This document shows positions 56,578 through 64,000 of a stretch of 64,000 bases of DNA, piece after piece. Source of the stretch: Rhodanobacter sp. A1T4 (lineage in GTDB: Bacteria; Pseudomonadota; Gammaproteobacteria; Xanthomonadales; Rhodanobacteraceae); NCBI RefSeq assembly GCF_014207185.1, contig NZ_JACHCP010000002.1:124001-188000 (forward strand), in the 5' to 3' direction. Each line of letters begins with the position of its first letter. Positions within the stretch are counted from its first letter, which is position 1. The position numbers and the translations under genes are program-made. Below the pieces are notes generated by a model. It was not told the origin of the DNA. It searched no databases and saw only the letters and a program-made list of their open reading frames with translations.

Positions 56578-57107
56578 CACGGCTGAAACTCCCAGGCGAA
56601 GGTTTGCATGGCAGTGTCGCTATGTGTCTTGTCGCCGGCACCTCGCTCGCCCCAACTGATTGTCATCGCACAGTTGCCCCCATAGGGTGGGCGCCGGTTG
56701 AGTTGATCCGTACTGAGGCCGCTGTAGCTAAGCGAGTCCTTGCTGGCGCACTTGATGCTGGCTGTTGCCTTCGGCAGCAGCGTGGTCAGCAAACCGCTCC
56801 AGGTCTGTTGGTCGCGCTTGGCCACATTGGCCGGATTGCATGCTGTGGTTTCGCAATCGGTCGTGCCCGTGATCGGATACGCCGTACTGTCATAACTGCC
56901 ACTCCAGATACCCACCGGGTTGGCACGCATGCGATCGGCCATGTTGTTGGCCAGAAACGTCACCTGGGTACGCTGGTAGGCCGCATGGTTGGAACGCGCA
57001 GCCATTACCATCAGGCCCGCGAGACCGATCAGGCCAACACTGAAGATCAGCACCGCCATCAGCACTTCGATCAACGAGACTCCTCGCTGACGCGACAAAA
57101 CTTGCAT
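56577..57107 (-). CDS. pilV: Type IV pilus minor pilin PilV
   Basis: First gene of the minor-pilin operon. The ATG at 57107 (176 aa) has AGGGAGAG upstream. The leader MQVLSRQRG precedes VSLIEVLMAVLIFSVGLIGL, with Glu at +5, then AGLMVMAARSNHAAYQRTQV, as in PilV proteins. The C-terminal part has four or five Cys. The likely promoter lies at 57135-57163. Confidence 0.92.
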   Translation of the reverse strand: MQVLSRQRGVSLIEVLMAVLIFSVGLIGLAGLMVMAARSNHAAYQRTQVTFLANNMADRMRANPVGIWSGSYDSTAYPITGTTDCETTACNPANVAKRDQQTWSGLLTTLLPKATASIKCASKDSLSYSGLSTDQLNRRPPYGGNCAMTISWGERGAGDKTHSDTAMQTFAWEFQP

Positions 57108-57134
57108 GAAGACTCTCCCTGACGTCACTCATGC

Positions 57135-57163
57135 ACCTTAGTTTTCGCAATTTATTACGTCAA
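57135..57163 (-). promoter_or_regulatory. Sigma-70-like promoter of the minor-pilin operon
   Basis: On the minus strand: TTGACG (57163-57158), a 17-bp spacer and TAAGGT (57140-57135), about 28 bp before the pilV start. Consensus-based. Confidence 0.6.
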
Positions 57164-57341
57164 GATTTTACGCGACCGACGGTAGCATTTCTCCGACGAG
57201 CGGTGAGCAAGGCTGGCTGGAAGGTGGTCCGAGTCACGCGCGTGAGCGGAGGGTCGACCGGATTCGCGTCCGCGGAAGCAGGTATCGACGCCTGGACACG
57301 GCGCGTTCGCAACGTAGCTGCCGGTCGAGCAGAGGATATTG

Positions 57342-57375
57342 AAAAACAAAAAGCCCGCTTACGCGGGCCTTTGTT
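57342..57375 (-). terminator. Rho-independent terminator of tRNA-Thr
   Basis: On the minus strand GCCCGC-GTAA-GCGGGC is followed by TTTTTG and more T, just after the tRNA 3' end. T/A runs on both sides make it possibly bidirectional. Confidence 0.8.
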
Positions 57376-57379
57376 TTTC

Positions 57380-57455
57380 TGGTGCCGGAAATAGGAATCG
57401 AACCTACGACCTACGCATTACGAATGCGCCGCTCTACCAACTGAGCTATTCCGGC
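57380..57455 (-). tRNA. tRNA-Thr (anticodon CGT)
   Basis: A 76-nt cloverleaf on the minus strand: acceptor GCCGGAA/TTCCGGC, D arm GCTCAGTTGGTAGAGC, anticodon stem GCGCA/TGCGT around TTCGTAA (anticodon CGT, reads ACG), T arm GTAGG TTCGATT CCTAT, encoded CCA. Confidence 0.96.
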
Positions 57456-57467
57456 GAACAGCCGCAA

Positions 57468-57496
57468 ATTCTACGGTGTGGGGCAAGATGGCGCAA
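57468..57496 (-). promoter_or_regulatory. Sigma-70 promoter of tRNA-Thr
   Basis: On the minus strand: TTGCGC (57496-57491), a 17-bp spacer and TAGAAT (57473-57468), 12 bp before the tRNA. Confidence 0.6.
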
Positions 57497-57603
57497 GCTG
57501 AGGCAGCCGCACAACTTTTGTCTGAGCGACTCTTACTATCCTGATTGACGCCAGAGAAACATACCCGGACGTCGAATCCACACATCATCGAAGCCGGCTT
57601 GAA

Positions 57604-58566
57604 TCAAATGCTCGCTGTTGAGCTGCCGCCGACCACGCGCAGTTCCTTAGGCAAGGCGAAGGTGATGTTTTCCGGCTCGCCATCGAGCTCGCGTACTTCG
57701 CCGGCACCCCACGATTGCAAGCGGCCGATCACGTCACGTACGAGCTTCTCCGGCGCCGAGGCGCCGGCGGTGAGGCCGATGCGTTTGACCCCATCGAGCC
57801 AGCTGCGATCGATATTTTCGGCACCATCGATCAGGAACGAACGTACACCCTGCTTTTCCGCCAGTTCACGCAGGCGGTTGGAATTGGAGCTGTTGACCGA
57901 GCCGACAACCAGCATCAGGTCGACCGAATCGGCGAGGCGGCGCACGGCGTCCTGGCGATTCTGCGTGGCGTAGCAGATATCGTCCTTGCGCGGCCCCTCG
58001 ATGTCCGGAAATTTTTCACGCAACCCGGCAATGATGGCTTTGGTGTCGTCCACCGACAGCGTGGTCTGGGTAACGTAAGACAGCTGATGCGGAAAAGTGG
58101 GTGTCAGCGCGGCAACGCTATCGATCGATTCGACCAGCAAAATTTCCCCGACGTTCTCAGGGTTCCACTGACCCATCGTACCCTCCACTTCAGGGTGGCC
58201 GGCATGGCCAACCAGCACCACGCTGCGGCCGATTCGACCCAGTCGCGCCACTTCCATATGCACCTTGGTCACCAGCGGACAGGTGGCATCGAACACTTTC
58301 AGATGGCGCCGATCAGCCTCTTCGCGCACCGCCTGCGACACGCCGTGGGCGCTGAAGATCACGGTAGCGCCGTCCGGCACCTCATGCAGTTCCTCGACGA
58401 ACACAGCACCGTCATTGCGCAGCTTTTCGACCACATAACGGTTGTGCACCACTTCATGACGCACGTAGATCGGCGCGCCCCACGACTCCAGCGCGCGTTC
58501 GACGATGGCGATGGCGCGGTCGACGCCGGCACAGAATCCGCGGGGATTGGCGAGCAGGATGTCCAA
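57604..58566 (-). CDS. ispH: 4-hydroxy-3-methylbut-2-enyl diphosphate reductase
   Basis: The last enzyme of the MEP isoprenoid pathway; an iron-sulfur protein that makes IPP and DMAPP. 320 aa. The start is TTG at 58566 with GAGG 6 nt upstream, giving the standard N-terminus [19 protein letters not shown]. The three cluster-binding Cys are Cys12, Cys96 ([11 protein letters not shown]) and Cys198 ([11 protein letters not shown]). [13 protein letters not shown] and [12 protein letters not shown] are substrate-binding signatures. Fourth gene in the murJ-ribF-ileS-lspA-ispH series. Confidence 0.96.
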   Translation of the reverse strand: MDILLANPRGFCAGVDRAIAIVERALESWGAPIYVRHEVVHNRYVVEKLRNDGAVFVEELHEVPDGATVIFSAHGVSQAVREEADRRHLKVFDATCPLVTKVHMEVARLGRIGRSVVLVGHAGHPEVEGTMGQWNPENVGEILLVESIDSVAALTPTFPHQLSYVTQTTLSVDDTKAIIAGLREKFPDIEGPRKDDICYATQNRQDAVRRLADSVDLMLVVGSVNSSNSNRLRELAEKQGVRSFLIDGAENIDRSWLDGVKRIGLTAGASAPEKLVRDVIGRLQSWGAGEVRELDGEPENITFALPKELRVVGGSSTASI

Positions 58567-58682
58567 AACAGACCTCGACGGGAACTCAGCTCAAACCGTT
58601 ACTTTGGTGAAGGCCGCGCTCGGTAGTTTGATAAGCATTTGAAACAGCACTCCGACTCGCGCCGGAATACTTGCTGCACGAA

Positions 58683-59183
58683 TTATCGCACGCCACCCGC
58701 TGACTTTCCGGCAAACAGCCCGAACGCCACCAGCATCACCGCACCGACCGTAATACCGCAGTCGGCGACGTTGAACACCGGGTAGCTCCATTGGTGGAAA
58801 TACACCTGGATAAAATCGGTGACCTGCGCTGCGTGCAGACGGTCAATGAGATTGCCGAGCGCGCCACCAACGATCAGACCCAGCGGCATCGCTGTACGCC
58901 AGTCACGGCGCGATGTGCGGGCCAGCCACACCACCAGCACGACGCTGATAATCAGTGCCAGCAGTACAAAGAACCAGCGCTGCCAGCCTGCCCCGTCGGC
59001 TAGAAAACTGAAGGCTGCGCCAGTATTGAAGGCCAGCGTCCAATTGAGAAAGCCGGGAATCACCGGATGCGGCAAACCTATCGGCTGCAGCGCCCGCACG
59101 GCCCACAGCTTGCTGAGCTGATCGAGCACGATGACGGCAACAGACAGCAACAACCAGACGAGTGCATTGGGTTTGTTGCTCAA
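58683..59183 (-). CDS. lspA: Lipoprotein signal peptidase (signal peptidase II)
   Basis: An inner-membrane aspartyl protease that cleaves prolipoprotein signal peptides. 166 aa with four membrane helices. The start appears to be TTG at 59183. The conserved motifs are DQLSKLW, FNTGAAFSFL, GGALGNLIDR, and the catalytic Asp123 (QVTDFIQVYF) and Asp141 (VFNVADCGI). It lies 64 bp after ileS, the usual arrangement. Confidence 0.95.
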   Translation of the reverse strand: MSNKPNALVWLLLSVAVIVLDQLSKLWAVRALQPIGLPHPVIPGFLNWTLAFNTGAAFSFLADGAGWQRWFFVLLALIISVVLVVWLARTSRRDWRTAMPLGLIVGGALGNLIDRLHAAQVTDFIQVYFHQWSYPVFNVADCGITVGAVMLVAFGLFAGKSAGGVR

Positions 59184-59247
59184 GGAATTGATCTCGTTTG
59201 GCGTAAACAGAACATATGAAAGTACTCAGAGGAAGAAAACAGGTTCA

Positions 59248-62103
59248 TCAGAACCAACGACGGTCCTCGCCCGGCCCCTGGATATTGCTGATACAGCGGC
59301 TGCACAGTTCCGGATGCTCGGCGTGGCTGCCGACATCATCGCGACGATGCCAGCAACGCACGCATTTCTCCGCGTCACTGACTACCGCCGAAATCCAGAC
59401 CTCGGCGCCCTCCAGTTCGACTTTCACCGCATCGGCCGAACGCGACTCAAGCGACAACAGCGTCAGCTCCGATGTAATGAAGAAGAAGCGCAATTCGTCC
59501 GCGGCTTCGGTGAGGCGCGAGAGCATGGCGTCATCGGCATAGATGGTCAGCTTCGCCTCTAGTGCCGCACCGATCTGCTCCGCCTTGCGCATGCCTTCAA
59601 GCACGCGTGAAGCGCTGTCGCGGATGGCCAATAGATCGGCCCAGTAGCGACGTTGTTCCGGTGAATTCTGCGTAGCAACCAGACCGTCGTACCAGGTTTC
59701 GAACAGCACGCTCTCGCTATGCTTGCCCGGGAGTTGCTGCCAGATCTCCTCGGCCGTGAAGCTGAGCACCGGCGCCAGCCAGCGCACCAGCGCCTCGGCG
59801 ATGCGGTACATCGCGCTCTGTGCGCTGCGCCGGCCATGGCTGTCGGTCGGCATCGTGTAGAGCCGATCCTTGGTGATGTCCAGATACAGCGCACCGAGTT
59901 CGTTGGTGCAGAAATTCTGCACGCGTTGCACGATCTCGGGGAAGTCGTAGCGCTCATACGCCGCCACGACGCCCTGCTGTACATCATAGGCTTGCTGCAC
60001 CGCCCACTGGTCCAACAGCAGGCTGTCTGCCACCGGCAGCAGATGCTTTTCCTGATCAAAGCCGTCGAGATTACCGAGTAGGAAACGTGCCGTGTTGCGA
60101 ATGCGGCGATACGTATCGGCGACGCGCTTGAGGATCTCCTCCGACAACGACATCTCGTTGCGGTAATCGGTGGACGATACCCACAGACGCAGAATATCCG
60201 CACCCATGCGATTCATGATGTCCTGCGGCTCGATGCCGTTGCCCAGCGACTTGGACATCTTGCGGCCGTTCGCATCCACGCTGAAACCGTGCGTCAGCAG
60301 CTGCTTGTACGGCGGCTGGCCGTCGAGCATCGACGCGGTAAGCAGGGATGAGTGGAACCAGCCGCGATGCTGGTCCGAGCCTTCCAGATAGAGATCAGCC
60401 GGAAAGCGCAGCACGTCGGCATGCGAACCGCGCAGTACGTGCCAGTGCGTGGTGCCCGAATCGAACCACACGTCCAGCGTGTCGCGATTTTTTTCGTAGT
60501 GCTCGGCCTCGTCGCCCAGCAGCTCGCGCGGGTCGAGGCTCTGCCATACCTCGATGCCTCCCTCCGCAACCCGATCGGCGACCTGATCCAGCAGCTCGGC
60601 GCTACGCGGATGCAGAGCACCGGTTTCCTTGTGCAGGAAAAACGCCATCGGCACGCCCCATTGACGCTGGCGCGAGAGCGTCCAGTCCGGGCGTTCGGCG
60701 ATCATCTTTTGCAGGCGCTGCTTGCCCCATGCCGGAAAGAACTGGGTCTGCTCGATGCCGGCCAGCGCGGTTTCACGCAGGGTCTTGCCACCATCGTTCG
60801 GCACGATATCCATACCGGCAAACCACTGCGAGGTGGCGCGATAGATGATCGGTGTCTTGTGCCGCCAGCAGTGCATATAACTATGCGTGTACTTGTGGTG
60901 ATGCAGCAGCGAACCGGCCTGTTCCAGCACCTCGACAATGTGCGGATTGGCCTTCCACAGGAACTGGCCGCCGAACAGCGGCAGCGACGAAGCGTAGACA
61001 CCATTGCCCATCACCGGGCTGATGATGTCGTCATCCGCCATGCCGTGCGCCTTGCAGGAAATAAAATCTTCCACGCCATACGCCGGCGCCGAATGCACCA
61101 CGCCGGTACCGGTATCCAGCGTCACGTAATCGGCGAAGTAGACCGGTGCGGTGCGCGCGTAGCCCGGATCGACCGCATACAACGGATGACGGAACCGCAG
61201 CTCACCCAACGCCAGACCCGGTACCGATGCAATGATTTGGCCGTCCAAACCGTAAGTCTTCAGGCACTCTTCCACGCGCTCGGTGGCGAGGATCAGCAAA
61301 CCACGCGACGTATCGACCAGGCTGTAGCTGAACTCCGGATGCAGGTTCAGCGCCTGATTGGACGGAATGGTCCATGGCGTGGTGGTCCAGATCACGATCT
61401 GACCGGTCGGCTTCGGCAAGGCATCGAGCCCGAATACCTTGGCCACAGCGGCCGGATCGTCAAACGCGAAGCCCACGTCGATGGCGATGTCGGTCTTGTC
61501 CTCGTACTCCACCTCGGCCTCGGCCAGCGCCGAGCCGCAATCAAAGCACCAGTTCACCGGTTTCAGGCCACGATAGATGTAGCCCTTGCGCAGCATCTGC
61601 GCCAGCGCGCGGATTTCACCAGCCTCGTTGCCGTGATCCATCGTAAGGTACGGGCGGTCCCATTCGCCGAGCACGCCTAGCCGCTTGAAGTCGGCCTTCT
61701 GCTTGTCGATCTGCACGGTGGCGTAAGCACGCGCCTTGGCCTGCACTTCGGCCGGCGGCAAGCCCTTGCCGAACTGCTTCTCGATCTGGATTTCGATCGG
61801 CATGCCGTGGCAATCCCAGCCCGGCACATACGGCGCATGAAAGCCGGCCAGAAGCTTGGACTTGACCACGATGTCCTTGAGGATCTTGTTGATCGCATGG
61901 CCGAGATGGATCACACCGTTGGCATACGGCGGACCATCGTGCAGCACGAACATCGGGCGACCGGCAGTCACCTTTTGAATCTGCGCATAGCGATCGACCT
62001 TTTCCCACTCGGCCAGCCAGCCCGGCTCACGCTTGGGCAGGTCGCCGCGCATCGGGAAATCGGTCTGCGGCAGGTTGATGGTGCTTTTGTAGTCGTGGGT
62101 CAT
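59248..62103 (-). CDS. ileS: Isoleucyl-tRNA synthetase
   Basis: Charges tRNA-Ile. The ATG at 62103 gives 951 aa, normal for the bacterial type-1 enzyme. Class I signatures: HLGH in [15 protein letters not shown] (66-69) and KMSKS at about residue 614 ([11 protein letters not shown]). The editing domain lies between them. The C-terminal zinc-binding segment [14 protein letters not shown] with CSRC near the end is complete, which is typical of the mupirocin-sensitive form. Downstream of ribF in the conserved cluster. Confidence 0.96.
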   Translation of the reverse strand: MTHDYKSTINLPQTDFPMRGDLPKREPGWLAEWEKVDRYAQIQKVTAGRPMFVLHDGPPYANGVIHLGHAINKILKDIVVKSKLLAGFHAPYVPGWDCHGMPIEIQIEKQFGKGLPPAEVQAKARAYATVQIDKQKADFKRLGVLGEWDRPYLTMDHGNEAGEIRALAQMLRKGYIYRGLKPVNWCFDCGSALAEAEVEYEDKTDIAIDVGFAFDDPAAVAKVFGLDALPKPTGQIVIWTTTPWTIPSNQALNLHPEFSYSLVDTSRGLLILATERVEECLKTYGLDGQIIASVPGLALGELRFRHPLYAVDPGYARTAPVYFADYVTLDTGTGVVHSAPAYGVEDFISCKAHGMADDDIISPVMGNGVYASSLPLFGGQFLWKANPHIVEVLEQAGSLLHHHKYTHSYMHCWRHKTPIIYRATSQWFAGMDIVPNDGGKTLRETALAGIEQTQFFPAWGKQRLQKMIAERPDWTLSRQRQWGVPMAFFLHKETGALHPRSAELLDQVADRVAEGGIEVWQSLDPRELLGDEAEHYEKNRDTLDVWFDSGTTHWHVLRGSHADVLRFPADLYLEGSDQHRGWFHSSLLTASMLDGQPPYKQLLTHGFSVDANGRKMSKSLGNGIEPQDIMNRMGADILRLWVSSTDYRNEMSLSEEILKRVADTYRRIRNTARFLLGNLDGFDQEKHLLPVADSLLLDQWAVQQAYDVQQGVVAAYERYDFPEIVQRVQNFCTNELGALYLDITKDRLYTMPTDSHGRRSAQSAMYRIAEALVRWLAPVLSFTAEEIWQQLPGKHSESVLFETWYDGLVATQNSPEQRRYWADLLAIRDSASRVLEGMRKAEQIGAALEAKLTIYADDAMLSRLTEAADELRFFFITSELTLLSLESRSADAVKVELEGAEVWISAVVSDAEKCVRCWHRRDDVGSHAEHPELCSRCISNIQGPGEDRRWF

Positions 62104-62213
62104 TACGTGGTTGCCATCGCTGAAACATGGTTGTCTGCACAAGGGCAGACATGGAATTCAAAAAGTTGATCGGTCGAGACGCTCACCAGGAACTATCGAT
62201 CCGCCCCCGGTGG

Positions 62214-63164
62214 TCAAGCTTCGACCAGCCGCGGGTTCATGCCCAGCAGCTCACGCGCCATGCGGGCATCGCGATCCATCTGTGCCTTCAGCGGATCGAG
62301 CCCGTCGAATTTCTGCTCGTCGCGCAGCTTGCCGACAAATTCCACCGACATGCGCTGTCCGTAAAGATCGCCATCGAAGTCGAACAGATGGACCTCCAGC
62401 AGCGGCTCGCTGACCTGATTGACTGTCGGTCGGACGCCCAGGCTGGCCACGCCTGGCCAGCTGCACTCGCCCTCGTTCAGCCCGACGCGTACCGCAAAGA
62501 TGCCGTGCACGGGACTCACGCGTTGCTGCAGATGGATATTCGCTGTGGGATAGCCCAACGTTCGTCCCAGCTGGTTGCCGTATTCCACCTTGCCGTCGAT
62601 CACGAACGGCCGACCGAGCAGCGGTTCAGCACCGGCAAATTCACCCGCCGCGAGCAGCATGCGCACGCGGCTGGCCGAGACCCTCGCACCATCGAGTTGG
62701 ACCGCCGGCATCATGCAGGCGGAAAAACCCCATTGCTCGCCAAGTTTCGTCAGCAGCACCACATCGCCTTCGCGCTTGTGGCCAAAGCGAAAATCATTGC
62801 CGACCCAGACCTCACGTGCGTCCAGACGACCCACAATCACACGCCGCACGAAATCTTCAGCCGACATCGCCGCCAGCGCCGCGTTGAATCGCAGCAACAA
62901 CGTATCGGACATGCCTGCGGCGGCAAAGCCACGGAGTTTTTCGCGCACGCTCGACAAACGTGCCAGTGGTTCACTGGAAAAATACGCGCGCGGCAACGGT
63001 TCGAAGCTCACCACGATCGGCTGGCAGCCAAGCGCTTTTGCCCGCTCACGCACCTGCAACAGCAGCGCCTGATGTCCGCGGTGGATGCCATCGAAGGCAC
63101 CTATCGCGATCACGCTGCCGTTCGGCGCCAGACAAGGCCCCGCCACATTCCTGGAAAGTTTCAT
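62214..63164 (-). CDS. ribF: Bifunctional riboflavin kinase / FAD synthetase
   Basis: Converts riboflavin to FMN and FAD. 316 aa from the second of two adjacent ATGs (63164), which gives better spacing to the AGG before it; 63167 is the alternative. The N-terminal adenylyltransferase domain has GAFDGIHRGHQALL (about 22-35) and the later VWVGNDFRFGHKREGD and ISASRVR-like segment (VSASRVRMLL). The C-terminal kinase domain (about 185-310) has LGYPTANIHL with the PTAN motif and SLGVRPTV. Between murJ and ileS as in many gammaproteobacteria. Confidence 0.95.
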   Translation of the reverse strand: MKLSRNVAGPCLAPNGSVIAIGAFDGIHRGHQALLLQVRERAKALGCQPIVVSFEPLPRAYFSSEPLARLSSVREKLRGFAAAGMSDTLLLRFNAALAAMSAEDFVRRVIVGRLDAREVWVGNDFRFGHKREGDVVLLTKLGEQWGFSACMMPAVQLDGARVSASRVRMLLAAGEFAGAEPLLGRPFVIDGKVEYGNQLGRTLGYPTANIHLQQRVSPVHGIFAVRVGLNEGECSWPGVASLGVRPTVNQVSEPLLEVHLFDFDGDLYGQRMSVEFVGKLRDEQKFDGLDPLKAQMDRDARMARELLGMNPRLVEA

Positions 63165-63229
63165 CATCGCCTGAGTATAACGGCTGCACGGCCGCGTCTC
63201 GACGGTTTCAGGCAACCCGCCGGGTGCCG

Positions 63230-64000
63230 CTATACGCCACGCAATTCACGCATGCGGAAGCCGCTGGCAAATAGAGCTGCCACATAAGCCAGCGCACCGA
63301 CCAGTACCAGCACGCACAGATGCCACACACGGGTGAATATCGACACGTGCGTCCAGTCCGGCCACAGCAGGCGGCCTAGTAACAGCGCCACCACCATCGC
63401 AGCGCACGACACTGCCAGCCGCAACCACTGCTTCGACCAGCCCGGTTGGCGTTGATAGACACCCGCCCGTTTCAGCCAGCGCCATAGCAGGACGAAATTG
63501 AGATAGCTCGACAGCGTGCTGGCGATCGCCAAGGCCACATGCAGGCCAGCAACCTTGGCGATGCCGTCCAGAAAACTCCCCTGCTTGAGTTCCGGAGTGG
63601 CCCAGAGCTGGTACAAAAGCACAATGAAAATCCCGTTGAACACCATGTTGGCAACCAACGCAGCCACACCGGCGCGCACCGGCGTACGGGTATCCTGCCT
63701 CGCGTAAAACGCCGGCAGCACCACCTTGACCAGTGCGAACGCCGGCAAACCGCAACTGAGAGCAATGATCGACAGTGTCGACATATGCGCATCGAAAGCG
63801 GTGTAGTGACCATTCTCGAACAGCGTAGCCACCAGCGGCCCAGCCAACAGCACCAGCGCAAAGGTGGCCGGCACGGCGATCAACAGCGTAAGACGCAAAC
63901 CCCAATCCAGCGCCTTCGAAAAGCCGGCGGTGTCCGTGCCTACGTGATGACGCGACAGCGCCGGCAAAATCACCGTGCCCAGCGCCGCACCGAACACGCC
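63230..64000 (-). CDS. murJ: Lipid II flippase MurJ, C-terminal part (cut by window end)
   Basis: The MurJ/MviN protein that flips lipid II across the inner membrane for peptidoglycan synthesis. Only the last about 257 residues are present; the frame is open at the right edge. The visible part opens with VFGAALGTVILPALSRHH, then the MurJ segments LLIAVPATFALVLLAGPLVA, VKVVLPAFYARQDTRTPVRA and several further membrane helices. First gene of the murJ-ribF-ileS-lspA-ispH series in transcription order. Confidence 0.94.
   Translation of the reverse strand, partial: GVFGAALGTVILPALSRHHVGTDTAGFSKALDWGLRLTLLIAVPATFALVLLAGPLVATLFENGHYTAFDAHMSTLSIIALSCGLPAFALVKVVLPAFYARQDTRTPVRAGVAALVANMVFNGIFIVLLYQLWATPELKQGSFLDGIAKVAGLHVALAIASTLSSYLNFVLLWRWLKRAGVYQRQPGWSKQWLRLAVSCAAMVVALLLGRLLWPDWTHVSIFTRVWHLCVLVLVGALAYVAALFASGFRMRELRGV

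Overview
The window looks like chromosomal DNA of a high-GC gammaproteobacterium of the order Xanthomonadales (Lysobacterales), most likely family Rhodanobacteraceae (Dyella/Rhodanobacter-like). This is an inference from the gene set: a 1,648-residue NAD-glutamate dehydrogenase, a glutaryl-CoA dehydrogenase, a two-ORF MetH behind an ArsR-methyltransferase regulator, and a minor-pilin operon next to murJ-ribF-ileS-lspA-ispH. Most of the window is housekeeping DNA. The accessory traces sit mainly beside tRNA genes.

Layout. 1-4.3 kb: the 3' part of an FAD-dependent oxidoreductase, a membrane-anchored repeat/SUMF1-domain protein and RNase D. 4.4-5.1 kb: tRNA-Ala(CGC) followed by a gene-poor stretch with a probable tyrosine-recombinase remnant. 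5.2-15.7 kb: a 7TM-GGDEF cyclase; then on the minus strand gcdH, a GNAT enzyme, a nucleotidyltransferase-like protein, a GST and a fused alpha/beta E1 2-oxoacid dehydrogenase; then a secreted Cys-rich protein and a DMT exporter; then a 5'-nucleotidase and NAD kinase. 15.8-25.8 kb: the large NAD-GDH and a two-gene RND efflux operon closed by a clear terminator. 25.9-32.2 kb: an acyl-CoA dehydrogenase and, divergently, a SahR-like regulator with a 14-bp palindromic operator, followed by metH as two in-frame ORFs separated by a single TAA. 32.2-36.4 kb: a LAB_N membrane protein, tRNA-Val(CAC), an orphan membrane protein, a CocE-type secreted hydrolase and an HTH regulator. 36.6-40.4 kb: a 1,219-residue GAF-GAF-GGDEF-globin-like-GAF-EAL protein, possibly frameshifted near its 3' end. 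40.6-49.6 kb: recC-recB-recD with ATGA overlaps. 49.7-57.1 kb: pilV-pilW-pilX-pilY1-pilE-fimT on the minus strand. 57.4-64 kb: tRNA-Thr(CGT), then ispH, lspA, ileS, ribF and the 3' part of murJ, all on the minus strand.

How the genes work together. RecBCD forms one helicase-nuclease. The pil genes supply the minor-pilin priming complex and PilY1 tip adhesin of type IV pili. The metH locus is a methyl-cycle module with its own regulator. ileS, lspA, ribF, ispH and murJ are the usual essential-gene neighbourhood seen next to minor-pilin genes in related bacteria.

No CRISPR array, intact prophage, intact insertion sequence or clearly new multi-gene system was found. The observations most worth checking are the unusual c-di-GMP protein and its possible frameshift, the split and His-rich MetH, the regulator/operator pair in front of it, a 15-bp tandem repeat inside the RND pump, and the tRNA-linked relics.
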